A DNA stretch of 64,000 nucleotides from Leptospira kanakyensis (GTDB lineage: Bacteria; Spirochaetota; Leptospiria; Leptospirales; Leptospiraceae), in the NCBI RefSeq assembly GCF_004769235.1, contig NZ_RQFG01000005.1:124001-188000 (forward strand), read 5' to 3'. The notes beneath the pieces were generated by a model. It saw only the letters and a list, made by a program, of their open reading frames with translations, ran no database searches and had not been told where the DNA came from. The position numbers and the translations under genes were made by a program. Shown here piece after piece: positions 35,502 to 44,433 of the stretch (position 1 is the stretch's first letter; every line of letters starts with the position of its first letter).

Positions 35502-36692
35502 ATGAATCAACACAAGAAAACGGCTATCGTCGTAGGGGCAGGCATTGCTGGTGCAAGTATTTGCCTCGCCTTAAAAAAAAGGGGCATTCAAACCATCTTG
35601 ATTGATTCTGATTCTGGGCCTGCAGAACATGCAAGCGGAAACCCAATTGGAGTTGTTTATCCTTTTCTCACAAAACATAAAACAGCTGAATCTGAATTTT
35701 CCCTACAGGCTTTTATATATTTTTTATCTATTTGGAAAAACTTAAAATTAGGAACTCTGGTTCCACATAAAGATGGAATTTATTTCCTCATAGACAAAGA
35801 AGAGTCTTTTGATCGTTATTCACATGCATTACGTTCACATCAAATCTTAAGTCATATAGCATCGGAAAACGACGAACCGATCTCTGGGATAAGAGCCATT
35901 TTCTTTCCAGAAGGAAAATCTTTATCTCCCAAAGATCTTACTAAACAAATTCTGAACATTACAAACCCAAAAACCAAATACAATTGCAAGTTAGTTAGTT
36001 GGAATGAGTTAGAAAATGGTGAAATCCTTTGCCAAACGACAGATGGACAACTCCCATGTGATTATCTTTTTTTAAGCCAGGGATACCAATTTGAAGATGA
36101 TCCAAAATCGAAGTGGTTGCCATTAAAGAAAGTTCGAGGACAAATCTTACAAATTCCTGAACAAAATCCAACAAATACACACGGTATTTTATATGGTGAT
36201 TACCTCACAGCGCCCCTCCAAGGGTATCAAGTTTTAGGCGCCACGTATGACGAGTTCAAACTTGAAGAAGAAACAAGACTCGAAGAATCGGAATCTATGT
36301 GGGAAGGTTTGATTCAGAAATTACCAACACTCGTTTCTGGTTGGAATTTACCTAACGTCCGTTTGTTTCCGACCAGAGTCAGTTACAGAACTCAATCACA
36401 AGATCGTGGACCCATTGTTGGGAAATTGCCAGATATTTCCAAAATCGACCTTTCCATCAAATATCAAAATCGACTGAAAAAAGATGGGAAAGAAATAAAA
36501 ATCCCCTACTTTGAACAAGTTGGAATACTCAACGGACTTGGTTCGAGAGGACTCACCCACTCTCTATATGCTGCGGAGATTTTAGTGTCTTCTATATTCA
36601 AAGAACCGGATATTGTATCAGAAAGAATTTTTAAGTATTTACAGCCAGATCGTTTTTTGTTTCGTATGTGGAAACGAGACCAGTTAACATAG
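35502..36692 (+). CDS. mnmC: FAD-dependent cmnm5U oxidase (MnmC C-terminal domain homologue)
   Basis: 396 residues matching the oxidase half of MnmC, which converts cmnm5s2U to nm5s2U. The FAD Rossmann motif VVGAGIAGASICLALKKRG is at the N-terminus, and NGLGSRGLTHSLYAAE is the C-terminal FAD signature. Coding partner of the adjacent mnmD. The last 62 bases overlap the converging lpxK gene, a longer tail overlap than usual. Confidence 0.87.
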   Translation: MNQHKKTAIVVGAGIAGASICLALKKRGIQTILIDSDSGPAEHASGNPIGVVYPFLTKHKTAESEFSLQAFIYFLSIWKNLKLGTLVPHKDGIYFLIDKEESFDRYSHALRSHQILSHIASENDEPISGIRAIFFPEGKSLSPKDLTKQILNITNPKTKYNCKLVSWNELENGEILCQTTDGQLPCDYLFLSQGYQFEDDPKSKWLPLKKVRGQILQIPEQNPTNTHGILYGDYLTAPLQGYQVLGATYDEFKLEEETRLEESESMWEGLIQKLPTLVSGWNLPNVRLFPTRVSYRTQSQDRGPIVGKLPDISKIDLSIKYQNRLKKDGKEIKIPYFEQVGILNGLGSRGLTHSLYAAEILVSSIFKEPDIVSERIFKYLQPDRFLFRMWKRDQLT

Positions 36693-37719
36693 ACTTTAAT
36701 TTTTCATCTTCCAAAACAGATACTTGGATCAAAAGAAGTAACACGGTAGTTTTTTTTCTCTCAAGTCCTCTTAAAAAACCAACATTGGCTCTCATTTTGA
36801 TCCAATCTTTTTCAGTAGTCACTAGAATCTCATCCATTAAAATTTCCTCAGATAAGGAGGATAATGCTGCTTCATTAAACTCGAAATGGTCAGGAAAAAA
36901 TTTTGTTCGAATGGATTCTGATAACAAAGTAGTTTTTGCTGTTTCGAAAACATGTTTTGGATTACCAACACCTGTTACTAAAAAGTATTTAGAATTTGGC
37001 TTGGGGAGAAAAGTTTTTTGAGCCAATTCATTATGAATCAAAACTTCTACTACAGAAGACTCAAATTGAGAAGAAAAAATAGGTAAAAAAGGATCTATTT
37101 TTTTTAGATTCGAATAATACTTTTCCAATCCATTTTTGTTTTTAGAATTTATCTTAGTAAAAAGAATTGCATTGGCTCTTTTGAGATTACGGATGGGTTC
37201 TCTTAAAAAACCCAAAGGAATGGTAAATCCATTTCCAAAAGGGGAATTTGCATCTAACAAAACAAAATCAAAATCTCGGCATAGTGCTTTGTGTTGGAAT
37301 CCATCATCTAAAATCACAATATGTTTTTTCGAATGGATTTGATTGTATGAAAGAAATGATTTTTTTCTGTTTCTACCGATGATCACCTGTACGTCAGGAA
37401 ACATTTCTTTATGTTGGCTAGGTTCATCTCCAAATAAATTCGGCGACAGACCATCGGCAAGAATTGCTCCATCCTTACTTTTTTCCGCTTTATAACCGCG
37501 AGATAAAATTGTAACCGCATAACCAGGATAAACTTTTCTGAAAAACCGAACCAGATATTGAACAAAAGGAGTTTTGCCAGTACCCCCTACTGTTAGATTT
37601 CCCACACTAATGACTAGAACATTTGGTAACTGAAAAGAGGAAGTTTCTCTTTGTTGCCACCAGAATAAAAACTGGTAAAACAAACTCAGAGGGTAAAACA
37701 GATAAAGAAGTATCTTCAT
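36631..37719 (-). CDS. lpxK: tetraacyldisaccharide 4'-kinase LpxK
   Basis: Phosphorylates the lipid A disaccharide at the 4' position at the inner membrane. 362 residues. An N-terminal membrane-associated helix (FYPLSLFYQFLFWW) precedes the long P-loop GNLTVGGTGKT at 40-50; ILSRGYK and HIVILDDGFQH complete the signature. The C-terminal 62 bases overlap mnmC in antisense. hisE lies upstream by 27 bases on the same strand. Confidence 0.93.
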   Translation of the reverse strand: MKILLYLFYPLSLFYQFLFWWQQRETSSFQLPNVLVISVGNLTVGGTGKTPFVQYLVRFFRKVYPGYAVTILSRGYKAEKSKDGAILADGLSPNLFGDEPSQHKEMFPDVQVIIGRNRKKSFLSYNQIHSKKHIVILDDGFQHKALCRDFDFVLLDANSPFGNGFTIPLGFLREPIRNLKRANAILFTKINSKNKNGLEKYYSNLKKIDPFLPIFSSQFESSVVEVLIHNELAQKTFLPKPNSKYFLVTGVGNPKHVFETAKTTLLSESIRTKFFPDHFEFNEAALSSLSEEILMDEILVTTEKDWIKMRANVGFLRGLERKKTTVLLLLIQVSVLEDEKLKSMLTGLVSTYETKNDLAVNT

Positions 37720-37746
37720 TTAAGTTTCCGATGGGAAACCATTAGA

Positions 37747-38025
37747 TCAACTGTGGCGTTTTTCCAATTCTTTAGCGATGGTAGAAAGGCTAAGCCCTTT
37801 TTCCACCATTAGAACTTCCAAGTGGAATACCAGATCCGCAATTTCGTGGATCAGTTCTTTTTCATTGGGATTTTTGGCAGCAATGATGACCTCACCTGCT
37901 TCTTCGCCAATTTTTTTAAGGATGCGGTCAACTCCGTCACGAAAGAGTTCTGCAGTATAAGACTTTTCAGGCAATTCTTCCTTACGTTTGCGGAGTAACT
38001 CTTCCAATTTCAGTAAAAATTCCAT
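37747..38025 (-). CDS. hisE: phosphoribosyl-ATP pyrophosphatase
   Basis: Histidine biosynthesis, second step. 92 residues, normal length for a stand-alone HisE. The MazG-like metal-binding motif is visible in [15 protein letters not shown], followed by [17 protein letters not shown]. Not adjacent to other his genes in this window; probably co-transcribed with lpxK. Confidence 0.94.
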   Translation of the reverse strand: MEFLLKLEELLRKRKEELPEKSYTAELFRDGVDRILKKIGEEAGEVIIAAKNPNEKELIHEIADLVFHLEVLMVEKGLSLSTIAKELEKRHS

Positions 38026-38122
38026 AATTTGACCTTCTATCGACCATAGAAAACAGCCAATCCATTTCGAAAAAGCGAAAATTGACTATTCAAAACAAAG
38101 GAAAAACTTTAAGATTTGAGTG

Positions 38123-38944
38123 ATGGTTCGTAAGATTCTTCCTGTTTTTTTCCTTCTTTTCACAACTTCCTTATTTTCCGAATCTCCCTGGGGCGGTTCT
38201 ATCCAAAAAGGTTTCGAAACGGCAAAACAGGACAAAAAATTCATCATCGTAGATGTATATGCTGATTGGTGCACTTACTGTTTAGTCCTAGAAAAAGAAA
38301 TTTTTCCCGATCCAGAATTGAGTCGGGTTTTAGATAACTTCGTTAGAGTTAGGTTAGATGGTGAAGAATTCCCCAACTTGCGAAAAAAATACAATATCGA
38401 AGGATATCCTACGATTCTATTTCTTGATGGGGATGGAAACTATGTTACAAAAATTTCGGGACTCGCGACCAAAGAAGACATTTTAGGTATCTCCAAAAGA
38501 CTGCTCCAAGAACCAAATATCGAATCTTACCTCAAAACAGAACTTAGACGGAATGTAAATAGTCCAGACATCCATTTCCGATTGGGTTTATTGTATTTCC
38601 AAAACAAAGAATTTGAAAAGGCAGAACTTCAATTTACAGAAGCCGTTCAAAAATCAAAAACTTTACCTGTCCTTAAAGAAAACGCACATTTCAATTTAAA
38701 CTTAGTAAAATCCATCCACGGATCCAAAGAATCTGCCGTAAAATCATGGAAAGAATTTTTAGAGCTTTACCCTTCATCTAGCCGTAAAACAACCGCTAAA
38801 TTATATTACGGACTGACTCTTAAAGATGTAGGTGAATCAAAACTAGCAAAATCAGTATTGTTAGAAATTAAACCAAAATTAACAATTGACTCGGATAAAG
38901 CGATGTGTAACGAAGCTTTGTCTGAAATTGAGAGAGGGTTTTAA
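38123..38944 (+). CDS. exported thioredoxin-like protein with C-terminal TPR helices
   Basis: 273 residues from the ATG at 38123 (a GTG three bases earlier is possible). Signal peptide to about Glu20. The thioredoxin domain carries YADWCTYC with Cys50 and Cys53, and the cis-Pro in EGYPTILFL. The second half has helical pairs (DIHFRLGLLYFQNKEFEKAELQF) of TPR type. Probably a periplasmic disulfide reductase or a DsbD-C/TlpA-like partner; target unknown. Stands alone with a terminator. Confidence 0.82.
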   Translation: MVRKILPVFFLLFTTSLFSESPWGGSIQKGFETAKQDKKFIIVDVYADWCTYCLVLEKEIFPDPELSRVLDNFVRVRLDGEEFPNLRKKYNIEGYPTILFLDGDGNYVTKISGLATKEDILGISKRLLQEPNIESYLKTELRRNVNSPDIHFRLGLLYFQNKEFEKAELQFTEAVQKSKTLPVLKENAHFNLNLVKSIHGSKESAVKSWKEFLELYPSSSRKTTAKLYYGLTLKDVGESKLAKSVLLEIKPKLTIDSDKAMCNEALSEIERGF

Positions 38945-38983
38945 TCCCAACCAAATATACGTTTGGTGACCTGGTTGGGATTA
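38942..38983. terminator. bidirectional terminator between the thioredoxin gene and ugd
   Basis: Perfect 12-bp inverted repeat TAATCCCAACCA (38942-38953) / TGGTTGGGATTA (38972-38983), loop 18 nt. It starts at the stop codon of the thioredoxin-like gene and ends six bases before the stop of ugd. The A-rich flank on the right serves as U-run on neither strand very well, so the termination strength is unclear. Confidence 0.7.
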
Positions 38984-38988
38984 AAATA

Positions 38989-40293
38989 TTATCTGTTTCC
39001 GATAGAATAATAAGTAAAACCTAACTCATTCATTAGAGTTGGTTTGTATTGATTTCTTCCATCAAAAACTAAAGGGCTTTTCAGAAGGCTTTTGATTTTG
39101 TTAAAATCAGGTTCCCTAAATTCTCGCCACTCTGTTAAAAGTAACATAGCATCGGCACCTTGTAGAGCAGAATACGCGTCCTTTTTGTATTCCACCTTTC
39201 CATCAAAATAATACTTTGAAGTTTCCATAGAAGCCGGATCAAAAACTTGAATTTTAGCACCATTTTTATGTAATTCATAAATAAGTGGAATTGATGGAGC
39301 TTCTCGCATATCATCTGTTCCTGGTTTGAAAGACAGACCCCAGATTCCAAAAGTTTTTCCTTTCATATCTGTGGATTTGAAGTGTTCAAAAATTTTGTCA
39401 GTCAAACGTGTTTTTTGTTTTTCGTTTACATCTTCAACAGATTGAATGATATGCATTGGAGCTTTTACTTCTTCTGCTGTGCGTAGGAGTGCTCTTACAT
39501 CTTTTGGAAAACAAGACCCACCATATCCAATCCCCGCGTATAAAAACTGGCGACCAATTCTTGAGTCGGTTCCCATTCCCTTTCTAACATCATCGTAATT
39601 AGCACCGACTGCGTCGCATAAATTTGCGATTTCATTTACGAATGAAATTTTTGTCGCGAGGAAGGCATTACATGCATATTTCGTTAGTTCCGCAGAACGT
39701 ATGCTCATCGTGATGATCGGGTTTCCATTTAAAACAAATGGAGAATACAACTCGCTCATTTTTTTAGCTGCAATTTCTGATTCAGCACCAATGACTACTC
39801 GTTCTGGTCGCATAAAATCTTCAATTGCCGCACCTTCTTTCAAAAACTCTGGATTAGAGACAACATCAAACGGGTGTTTTGTGTTTTTTGCAACAATGGC
39901 CTTTACTTGATCAGCAGTTCCAACGGGAACAGTTGATTTATCGACGATGATTTTATATCCGTTCATCGTTTTACCAACTTCTTCTGCGACGGCAAAAACA
40001 AATCTTAAATCAGCAGAGCCATTATCTGAGGTCGGAGTGCCCACTGCGATAAAAACAAATTCAGAAGTTTCGACACCTTCTTTTAAGGAAGTCGTAAATT
40101 TGAGCCTTCCCTCTTTGTGATTTCTTTCTACAAGTTCAGAAAGTCCTGGTTCATAGATAGGAATGATCCCTTGTTTGAGATCGCTTATTTTTTTTTCATC
40201 TTTATCAATACAAATGACTTCATTTCCATATTCAGCAAAACAAGTCCCTGCAACAAGGCCTACATATCCGGTTCCGACCACACATACTTTCAT
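38989..40293 (-). CDS. ugd: UDP-glucose 6-dehydrogenase
   Basis: Makes UDP-glucuronate for surface polysaccharide. 434 residues. N-terminal NAD site GTGYVGLV, substrate loop FLKEGAAIEDFMRPERVV, and the catalytic Cys261 in YGGSCFPKDV. It precedes no other sugar-nucleotide gene here but lies just downstream of the exporter pair on the same strand, 45 bases from the Wzt-type gene, consistent with a polysaccharide export cluster. Confidence 0.95.
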   Translation of the reverse strand: MKVCVVGTGYVGLVAGTCFAEYGNEVICIDKDEKKISDLKQGIIPIYEPGLSELVERNHKEGRLKFTTSLKEGVETSEFVFIAVGTPTSDNGSADLRFVFAVAEEVGKTMNGYKIIVDKSTVPVGTADQVKAIVAKNTKHPFDVVSNPEFLKEGAAIEDFMRPERVVIGAESEIAAKKMSELYSPFVLNGNPIITMSIRSAELTKYACNAFLATKISFVNEIANLCDAVGANYDDVRKGMGTDSRIGRQFLYAGIGYGGSCFPKDVRALLRTAEEVKAPMHIIQSVEDVNEKQKTRLTDKIFEHFKSTDMKGKTFGIWGLSFKPGTDDMREAPSIPLIYELHKNGAKIQVFDPASMETSKYYFDGKVEYKKDAYSALQGADAMLLLTEWREFREPDFNKIKSLLKSPLVFDGRNQYKPTLMNELGFTYYSIGNR

Positions 40294-40338
40294 AGGATTT
40301 CCAGAATTTAGATTTTTGCTTTGAAGGAAACTGTTTTT

Positions 40339-41538
40339 CTAGTCAGATTTAGGTTCGGATTGTATGAGAAATTCCGTAGGTAAATGACAGAGGCCGACAA
40401 ATTTTTGGATTTTCCCCCGTTCTACTTCAAAATCCAAAACGGATTCCCCCCAAAAATAACTCCCTTCCAGGTGGGATTCCCCTTTGTGGATGGAAACTCC
40501 CAAACTGTATTTCCCTTCAGCAAACTGGACGGGGAATTGGAATTCCACCACAGAACGTTCTCCCTCATTTAGAACGAGGTTAGATTTTCCAAGGTGGTGG
40601 GAGTTGGTTCCGAAAATCCGAATCCCTTTTTCACTATCAATGTGAAAACCGATGGTTCCTTCTGTGACCTGTTTGGTTGTTTGGAATTCGATTCGGAGTA
40701 TCGCCGTATCTCCGAGGAAATGATGACGAGTCTCTAAACCTTTTGGATTTTTGAGAAAAATATGAATGTCTTTAATGGAATCGGATCCAACTAAGGAAGA
40801 AGGTTCGGCACTACCAGCTAACACGTGCATATATTCTTCGATAGCTTCTTTGGGATTCCCATCAAACAAAAGATTTCCTTTGTTCAAAAGAATGACCCTT
40901 GTGCAAAAATAGGAGATAAGGCCAAGATCATGACTCACAACCAAAATACAGGATCCAAGATTGGAAAATTCTTTGATTCGTTTTAGGCATTTTTGTTGGA
41001 AACTTGCATCGCCAACAGCCAAAGCTTCATCTACAATTAAGATTTCAGGTCGTTTCGCAGTGGCAAGACTAAAGCCAAGTCGCATTGCCATTCCCGAACT
41101 ATAGTTTTTTAAAGGAGTGTGACGAAACTCATGTAACTCGGCAAATTCAAAAATTGAGTCTGTTAGTTCTCGGATTTCCGATGGTTTGTATCCCCATACC
41201 AGTCCATTGTAATAGACATTTTCTTCGCCAGAAAGTTCAGGATTAAAACCAACACTGAGTTCTAAAAGGGCCCGCACCGATCCATTAACAAAGAGACTTC
41301 CTTTATCTTTTCTGATCACTCCAGTAATCAGTTTCAGGAGTGTTGATTTGCCGGCACCGTTTCTACCAATGATTCCTAAAATTTCGCCAGAACCTACTTT
41401 TAAATTTAGACTTTGTAATGCGGTGAATTTAGAATCGATTCCAAAGTAACCAAAACTTAGGCCTGTTAAGATCCTTTTCCAAGGTTTTGAAAATCCATGG
41501 TAATCCTTAGAAAGATTTTCTAAAACAACAGAAGCCAT
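40339..41538 (-). CDS. wzt: O-antigen/polysaccharide ABC exporter ATPase (Wzt-type)
   Basis: 399 residues. Walker A GRNGAGKS at 58-65, signature YSSGMAMRLGFS, and Walker B ILIVDEALAVGD. After about 250 residues a C-terminal domain rich in beta strands (VTEGTIGFHIDSEKGIRIFG) matches the carbohydrate-binding domain that Wzt uses to recognise the chain end. It pairs with the permease gene immediately upstream (gap of five bases). Located in the inner membrane complex. Confidence 0.9.
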   Translation of the reverse strand: MASVVLENLSKDYHGFSKPWKRILTGLSFGYFGIDSKFTALQSLNLKVGSGEILGIIGRNGAGKSTLLKLITGVIRKDKGSLFVNGSVRALLELSVGFNPELSGEENVYYNGLVWGYKPSEIRELTDSIFEFAELHEFRHTPLKNYSSGMAMRLGFSLATAKRPEILIVDEALAVGDASFQQKCLKRIKEFSNLGSCILVVSHDLGLISYFCTRVILLNKGNLLFDGNPKEAIEEYMHVLAGSAEPSSLVGSDSIKDIHIFLKNPKGLETRHHFLGDTAILRIEFQTTKQVTEGTIGFHIDSEKGIRIFGTNSHHLGKSNLVLNEGERSVVEFQFPVQFAEGKYSLGVSIHKGESHLEGSYFWGESVLDFEVERGKIQKFVGLCHLPTEFLIQSEPKSD

Positions 41539-41543
41539 GGAAT

Positions 41544-42293
41544 TTAAAGATGATCCAAAATCACTGATTGGAATTTACGTTTAGCAAGTAAATAAACCAG
41601 GAAAAAGGAAAACAAAAATGGTAAAATTTGAATCCAATCAAACTGAGGTGTGAAACCAGCAATGACAGAAGTCCGAAAAACATCCAAAGGTATGGTAAAT
41701 GGATTTAGTCCGTTCCACTCTTTTAAATATCCGGAGGGATAATATAAAACAGGGATTCCCCAAAAAATTAATTGGCTCACCAAACGAATCAAAGGTGATA
41801 TATCTTTTAATAAAATATTCAACCGTGAAAGATAATGTAGGAGTAACATCAAATACAATCCGGACAAAATAAGAACCAAATACCCAAGAACAACCCCAGA
41901 GAGATTTAACTTCCCTGAATAAGCTAAATATAAAAAAACAGGGATGGATGTGACAAGGCTATGGATGAGGAATTGGACAAACGGTATCCATAAAAATAAA
42001 TCAATCCCAAGACTGGAACGTTTTAACAAAGTTCGGTTGTCCGTAAGGATTCCGGTGCCTCGCACCAAAAGTTCTTGGATGGGAATCCAATAGAGAAGTC
42101 CAGTCAAAAGATAGGCAGTGAAGTCTTCTTGTGTGGAGGGAGTTTTTAAATTGAGCACTAGAAAAACCAGTGCGTACATACTGATGAGCACTAAGTTCTG
42201 CAAAAACATCCAGGAGATGCCTAAAAAGGATCCTGCATATTGCAGTGCATAGTCACGCCGAACCAGAGCCCAAAGTATGGATATTTTCTCCAT
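41544..42293 (-). CDS. wzm: polysaccharide ABC exporter permease (Wzm-type)
   Basis: 249 residues with about six hydrophobic helices, the first after a short N-terminal amphipathic segment (ALVRRDYALQY) typical of ABC-2 permeases; the C-terminal third carries FTIPLDVFRTSVIAG. Forms the channel with the Wzt-type ATPase gene downstream. The start codon ATG at 42293 has no visible ribosome site and lies within the arm of a 10-bp hairpin, an unusual start region discussed separately. Confidence 0.88.
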   Translation of the reverse strand: MEKISILWALVRRDYALQYAGSFLGISWMFLQNLVLISMYALVFLVLNLKTPSTQEDFTAYLLTGLLYWIPIQELLVRGTGILTDNRTLLKRSSLGIDLFLWIPFVQFLIHSLVTSIPVFLYLAYSGKLNLSGVVLGYLVLILSGLYLMLLLHYLSRLNILLKDISPLIRLVSQLIFWGIPVLYYPSGYLKEWNGLNPFTIPLDVFRTSVIAGFTPQFDWIQILPFLFSFFLVYLLAKRKFQSVILDHL

Positions 42294-42299
42294 ACTTTG
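42271..42299 (-). promoter_or_regulatory. perfect hairpin enclosing the wzm start codon
   Basis: CAAAGTATGG / CCATACTTTG inverted repeat (42271-42280 and 42290-42299) with a 9-nt loop. In the minus-strand RNA the ATG of wzm is inside the 5' arm, and the other arm is formed by codons 6-9. There is no Shine-Dalgarno sequence before the ATG. The hairpin could hold back translation. Confidence 0.6.
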
Positions 42300-42349
42300 A
42301 TTGTCGGCCTGTGGCTTCCCGTTCTAGAACCAGAAGCCAGTATTTTGGT

Positions 42350-42565
42350 CTACATCCTCTTCAGGTTCCTTTGGCCAAGATCAGAGAGACTTGGGGACAC
42401 CCACTCTCCTTTTTGAACCACTTCCCCTTGGAAGGCTTCCAGTAAATACTCTTCAAAGGTCTTCCCAGTTTGGTTCTGGGAAAATCCCTTTTTAGGACCT
42501 TGCCCCGTGAGGCCTTGGTCCTTGTGGCGGTTGTAAGCGGGTTGTTGGATGGATCGAACGATCAT
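42350..42565 (-). CDS. small hydrophilic protein upstream of wzm, unknown function
   Basis: 71 residues, Gln/Lys/Gly-rich, no membrane segment or known motif. The ATG at 42565 follows GGGGAGG with an ideal spacing, which supports a real gene, and it ends 57 bases before wzm on the same strand. The motif FEEYLLEAFQG in the middle looks like an amphipathic helix. Function unknown; likely expressed with the exporter. Confidence 0.65.
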   Translation of the reverse strand: MIVRSIQQPAYNRHKDQGLTGQGPKKGFSQNQTGKTFEEYLLEAFQGEVVQKGEWVSPSLSDLGQRNLKRM

Positions 42566-42840
42566 AGGTTTTTCCTCCCCGTCATCATGTTAGACGACAT
42601 AAAACTAAAAAATAATACCAATAATATACTAAACGCTTGTTTACACTACTTAACATTTGAGAAGTTAAGTCAATATTTTTTTCGCGTTCTTATCGGTTTC
42701 TATATATAAATTTAGCATTCCCCTGGGACAAAATCCGCACTCCGGTGTTTTTTTTCATTGGGAGGATTAGAATATGTCCCTTTTCTAAAAAAAGCAACAG
42801 GAATGAGGGCTAAAAAGCGAAATTTCAGACCTCCATCCTG
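42566..42840. other. 275-bp divergent intergenic region
   Basis: Between the small minus-strand gene and the plus-strand OMP gene. It is A/T-rich, carries a 7-bp inverted repeat ACTTAAC / GTTAAGT at 42648-42670, and has a short TATATT that could be a -10 for the minus strand. Near the right end is a perfect Shine-Dalgarno GGGAGGA followed by a five-codon frame (42774-42788). No protein-coding gene otherwise. Confidence 0.5.
42774..42788 (+). other. four-residue leader frame with strong ribosome site
   Basis: ATG TCC CTT TTC TAA, preceded seven bases upstream by GGGAGGA (42760-42766), the best ribosome site nearby. It lies about 50 bases before the OMP gene, which itself has no ribosome site. 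May be a short leader ORF or a decayed start. Confidence 0.3.
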
Positions 42841-44433
42841 GTGGATTGGCAGAAAATTGGGGTTATTTTGTGGATTTGTTTCGTACAGAGTTTGTATGCT
42901 GTAGAAAAAAAGCCTGACCAAGTTTCCATTTCAGAACTTTTAGCGGCAGGGTTTCCTCCCCATTTGGCCGCCGCTTGGAAGGAAAAAGCCAAACAACCAC
43001 CCGAAAATTTTTTAAAATGGAAAAAATCCCTCCAAGGAAAGGATGCGACTCTTGTTTCCAAAGTTTGGAAAGAAAAACAAATTTCTCTTTATCCAAACAA
43101 ACACTTGTTAACCGAAAAAAGTAATTCCAAGTTTCCGTTTGGCTCCCACACAAATAAAAACCATTCCAAGGATTCTCCACCAAAGGATACAAAAGGGAAT
43201 TCAGTGTTCTCGAAAAACACAAACGATCCGTCATTGGAACTTTTTTTTGGGATGAGTTACCAGAACCTAGATGTCCGGTATCTACCAAGAGAAGAAAAAA
43301 ACCACTCTGCCGTTTTCCTCGGTGGAAGATACAAAGGACAGATTTGGATTTTAGAAAAACGAGATGAAAATTTTTCCTATGGAACAAACCTAACTTTCCA
43401 ACAATTCCGATTCACTTCAGGGAACAGGTACAAACCCATTCCCCATTTTTATTTTGCCAAGGATCCAAATTTTTATTCACAGTTGGAACGAATCGGTTCT
43501 CCCCTACCCCAACCCATTTTGTTTTCTAATTTCCTCGGTTACCGGTTGTTATATGATAGTAAGGAATATGAATTTGGGGTTTACCATGCAGGTTCATATT
43601 CTAATTACCCGGGAGTCTATTTTGTATCACCAAACAAATCCTATTCGGGAGTTTGGTCGGGGGGAGATAACAAATCCAGTTTCTATGTAAATGATTCTTG
43701 GAATCCGCAAAACTTAGGTTCACACAGAATCCAATCCGAATCCATATTCAACAAAAAAGAATCAGTTGGATTTGTTTATTTAAAATCAGAATCCCCTGAA
43801 AAAAACTTTTTTTTAGATGCTACCGTATACCGAGATTCACCTTTACTCTATGGGATGATATCTCCGGAAGAAGTGAGACCACAAATCCCACAAACCTTAG
43901 GTTATACTAGAATGAGTTTCCAACACTTGGTTGGATCTGAATTTTTAAGTTCCACGGAAGGCCATCGGTATGAGAACGGAAGGTCTGGATTTTTTCCCTG
44001 TTTCGTCAGTGAATGGGGAAACTTAATTTATAGGTATAGAGAATACAATGAATCAGGAAATTATAATTGGAATGAAATGGGAAGGGCCGCATTTTATGAA
44101 TGGAGAAAAGAAAAGGCAGTTGTCTCTATTGGGTTTGAATCCAGAGAAAACGGAGGGCAATGGGAAGGAAAATTGGCAATCCCCATTGGAACAGGGAACT
44201 TATTAGAATTAAGTGGTATATTCAGAGAAGGCCAACCCAAAACAAGGGCCTGGTTTGAAAACTGGACCTACGCCACCGATTTTAATATCAACTTAACCGA
44301 CAGGCAGGAAATCATCAAACTCAAATGGGTGAGTCCGTTTCTATCACTCAACGTAAGTTATTCGGAAAAGGAAAACGATCCAAATCCTATTTTATTTATT
44401 AATTTTCAATTATTACAAAAAATTGATTTTTAA
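42841..44433 (+). CDS. putative exported or outer-membrane protein, unknown family
   Basis: 530 residues from the GTG at 42841. N-terminal signal peptide (DWQKIGVILWICFVQSLYAVE). Residues 25-110 are polar and Lys-rich, with a motif VSISELLAAGFPPHLAAAW resembling a helix-hairpin-helix. From about 130 to the end the chain has alternating strands (FFGMSYQNLDVRYL, IWILEKRDENFSYG, WVSPFLSLNVSYSE) typical of a beta barrel. GTG has no ribosome site and CTG three bases earlier is as likely; the five-codon frame upstream might matter. No named family. Confidence 0.55.
   Translation: MDWQKIGVILWICFVQSLYAVEKKPDQVSISELLAAGFPPHLAAAWKEKAKQPPENFLKWKKSLQGKDATLVSKVWKEKQISLYPNKHLLTEKSNSKFPFGSHTNKNHSKDSPPKDTKGNSVFSKNTNDPSLELFFGMSYQNLDVRYLPREEKNHSAVFLGGRYKGQIWILEKRDENFSYGTNLTFQQFRFTSGNRYKPIPHFYFAKDPNFYSQLERIGSPLPQPILFSNFLGYRLLYDSKEYEFGVYHAGSYSNYPGVYFVSPNKSYSGVWSGGDNKSSFYVNDSWNPQNLGSHRIQSESIFNKKESVGFVYLKSESPEKNFFLDATVYRDSPLLYGMISPEEVRPQIPQTLGYTRMSFQHLVGSEFLSSTEGHRYENGRSGFFPCFVSEWGNLIYRYREYNESGNYNWNEMGRAAFYEWRKEKAVVSIGFESRENGGQWEGKLAIPIGTGNLLELSGIFREGQPKTRAWFENWTYATDFNINLTDRQEIIKLKWVSPFLSLNVSYSEKENDPNPILFINFQLLQKIDF

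Noticed and set aside
42712..42921. Minus-strand frame of 69 codons over the OMP gene start
   Set aside because: It overlaps the better-supported plus-strand gene, lacks a ribosome site and has no recognisable domain.
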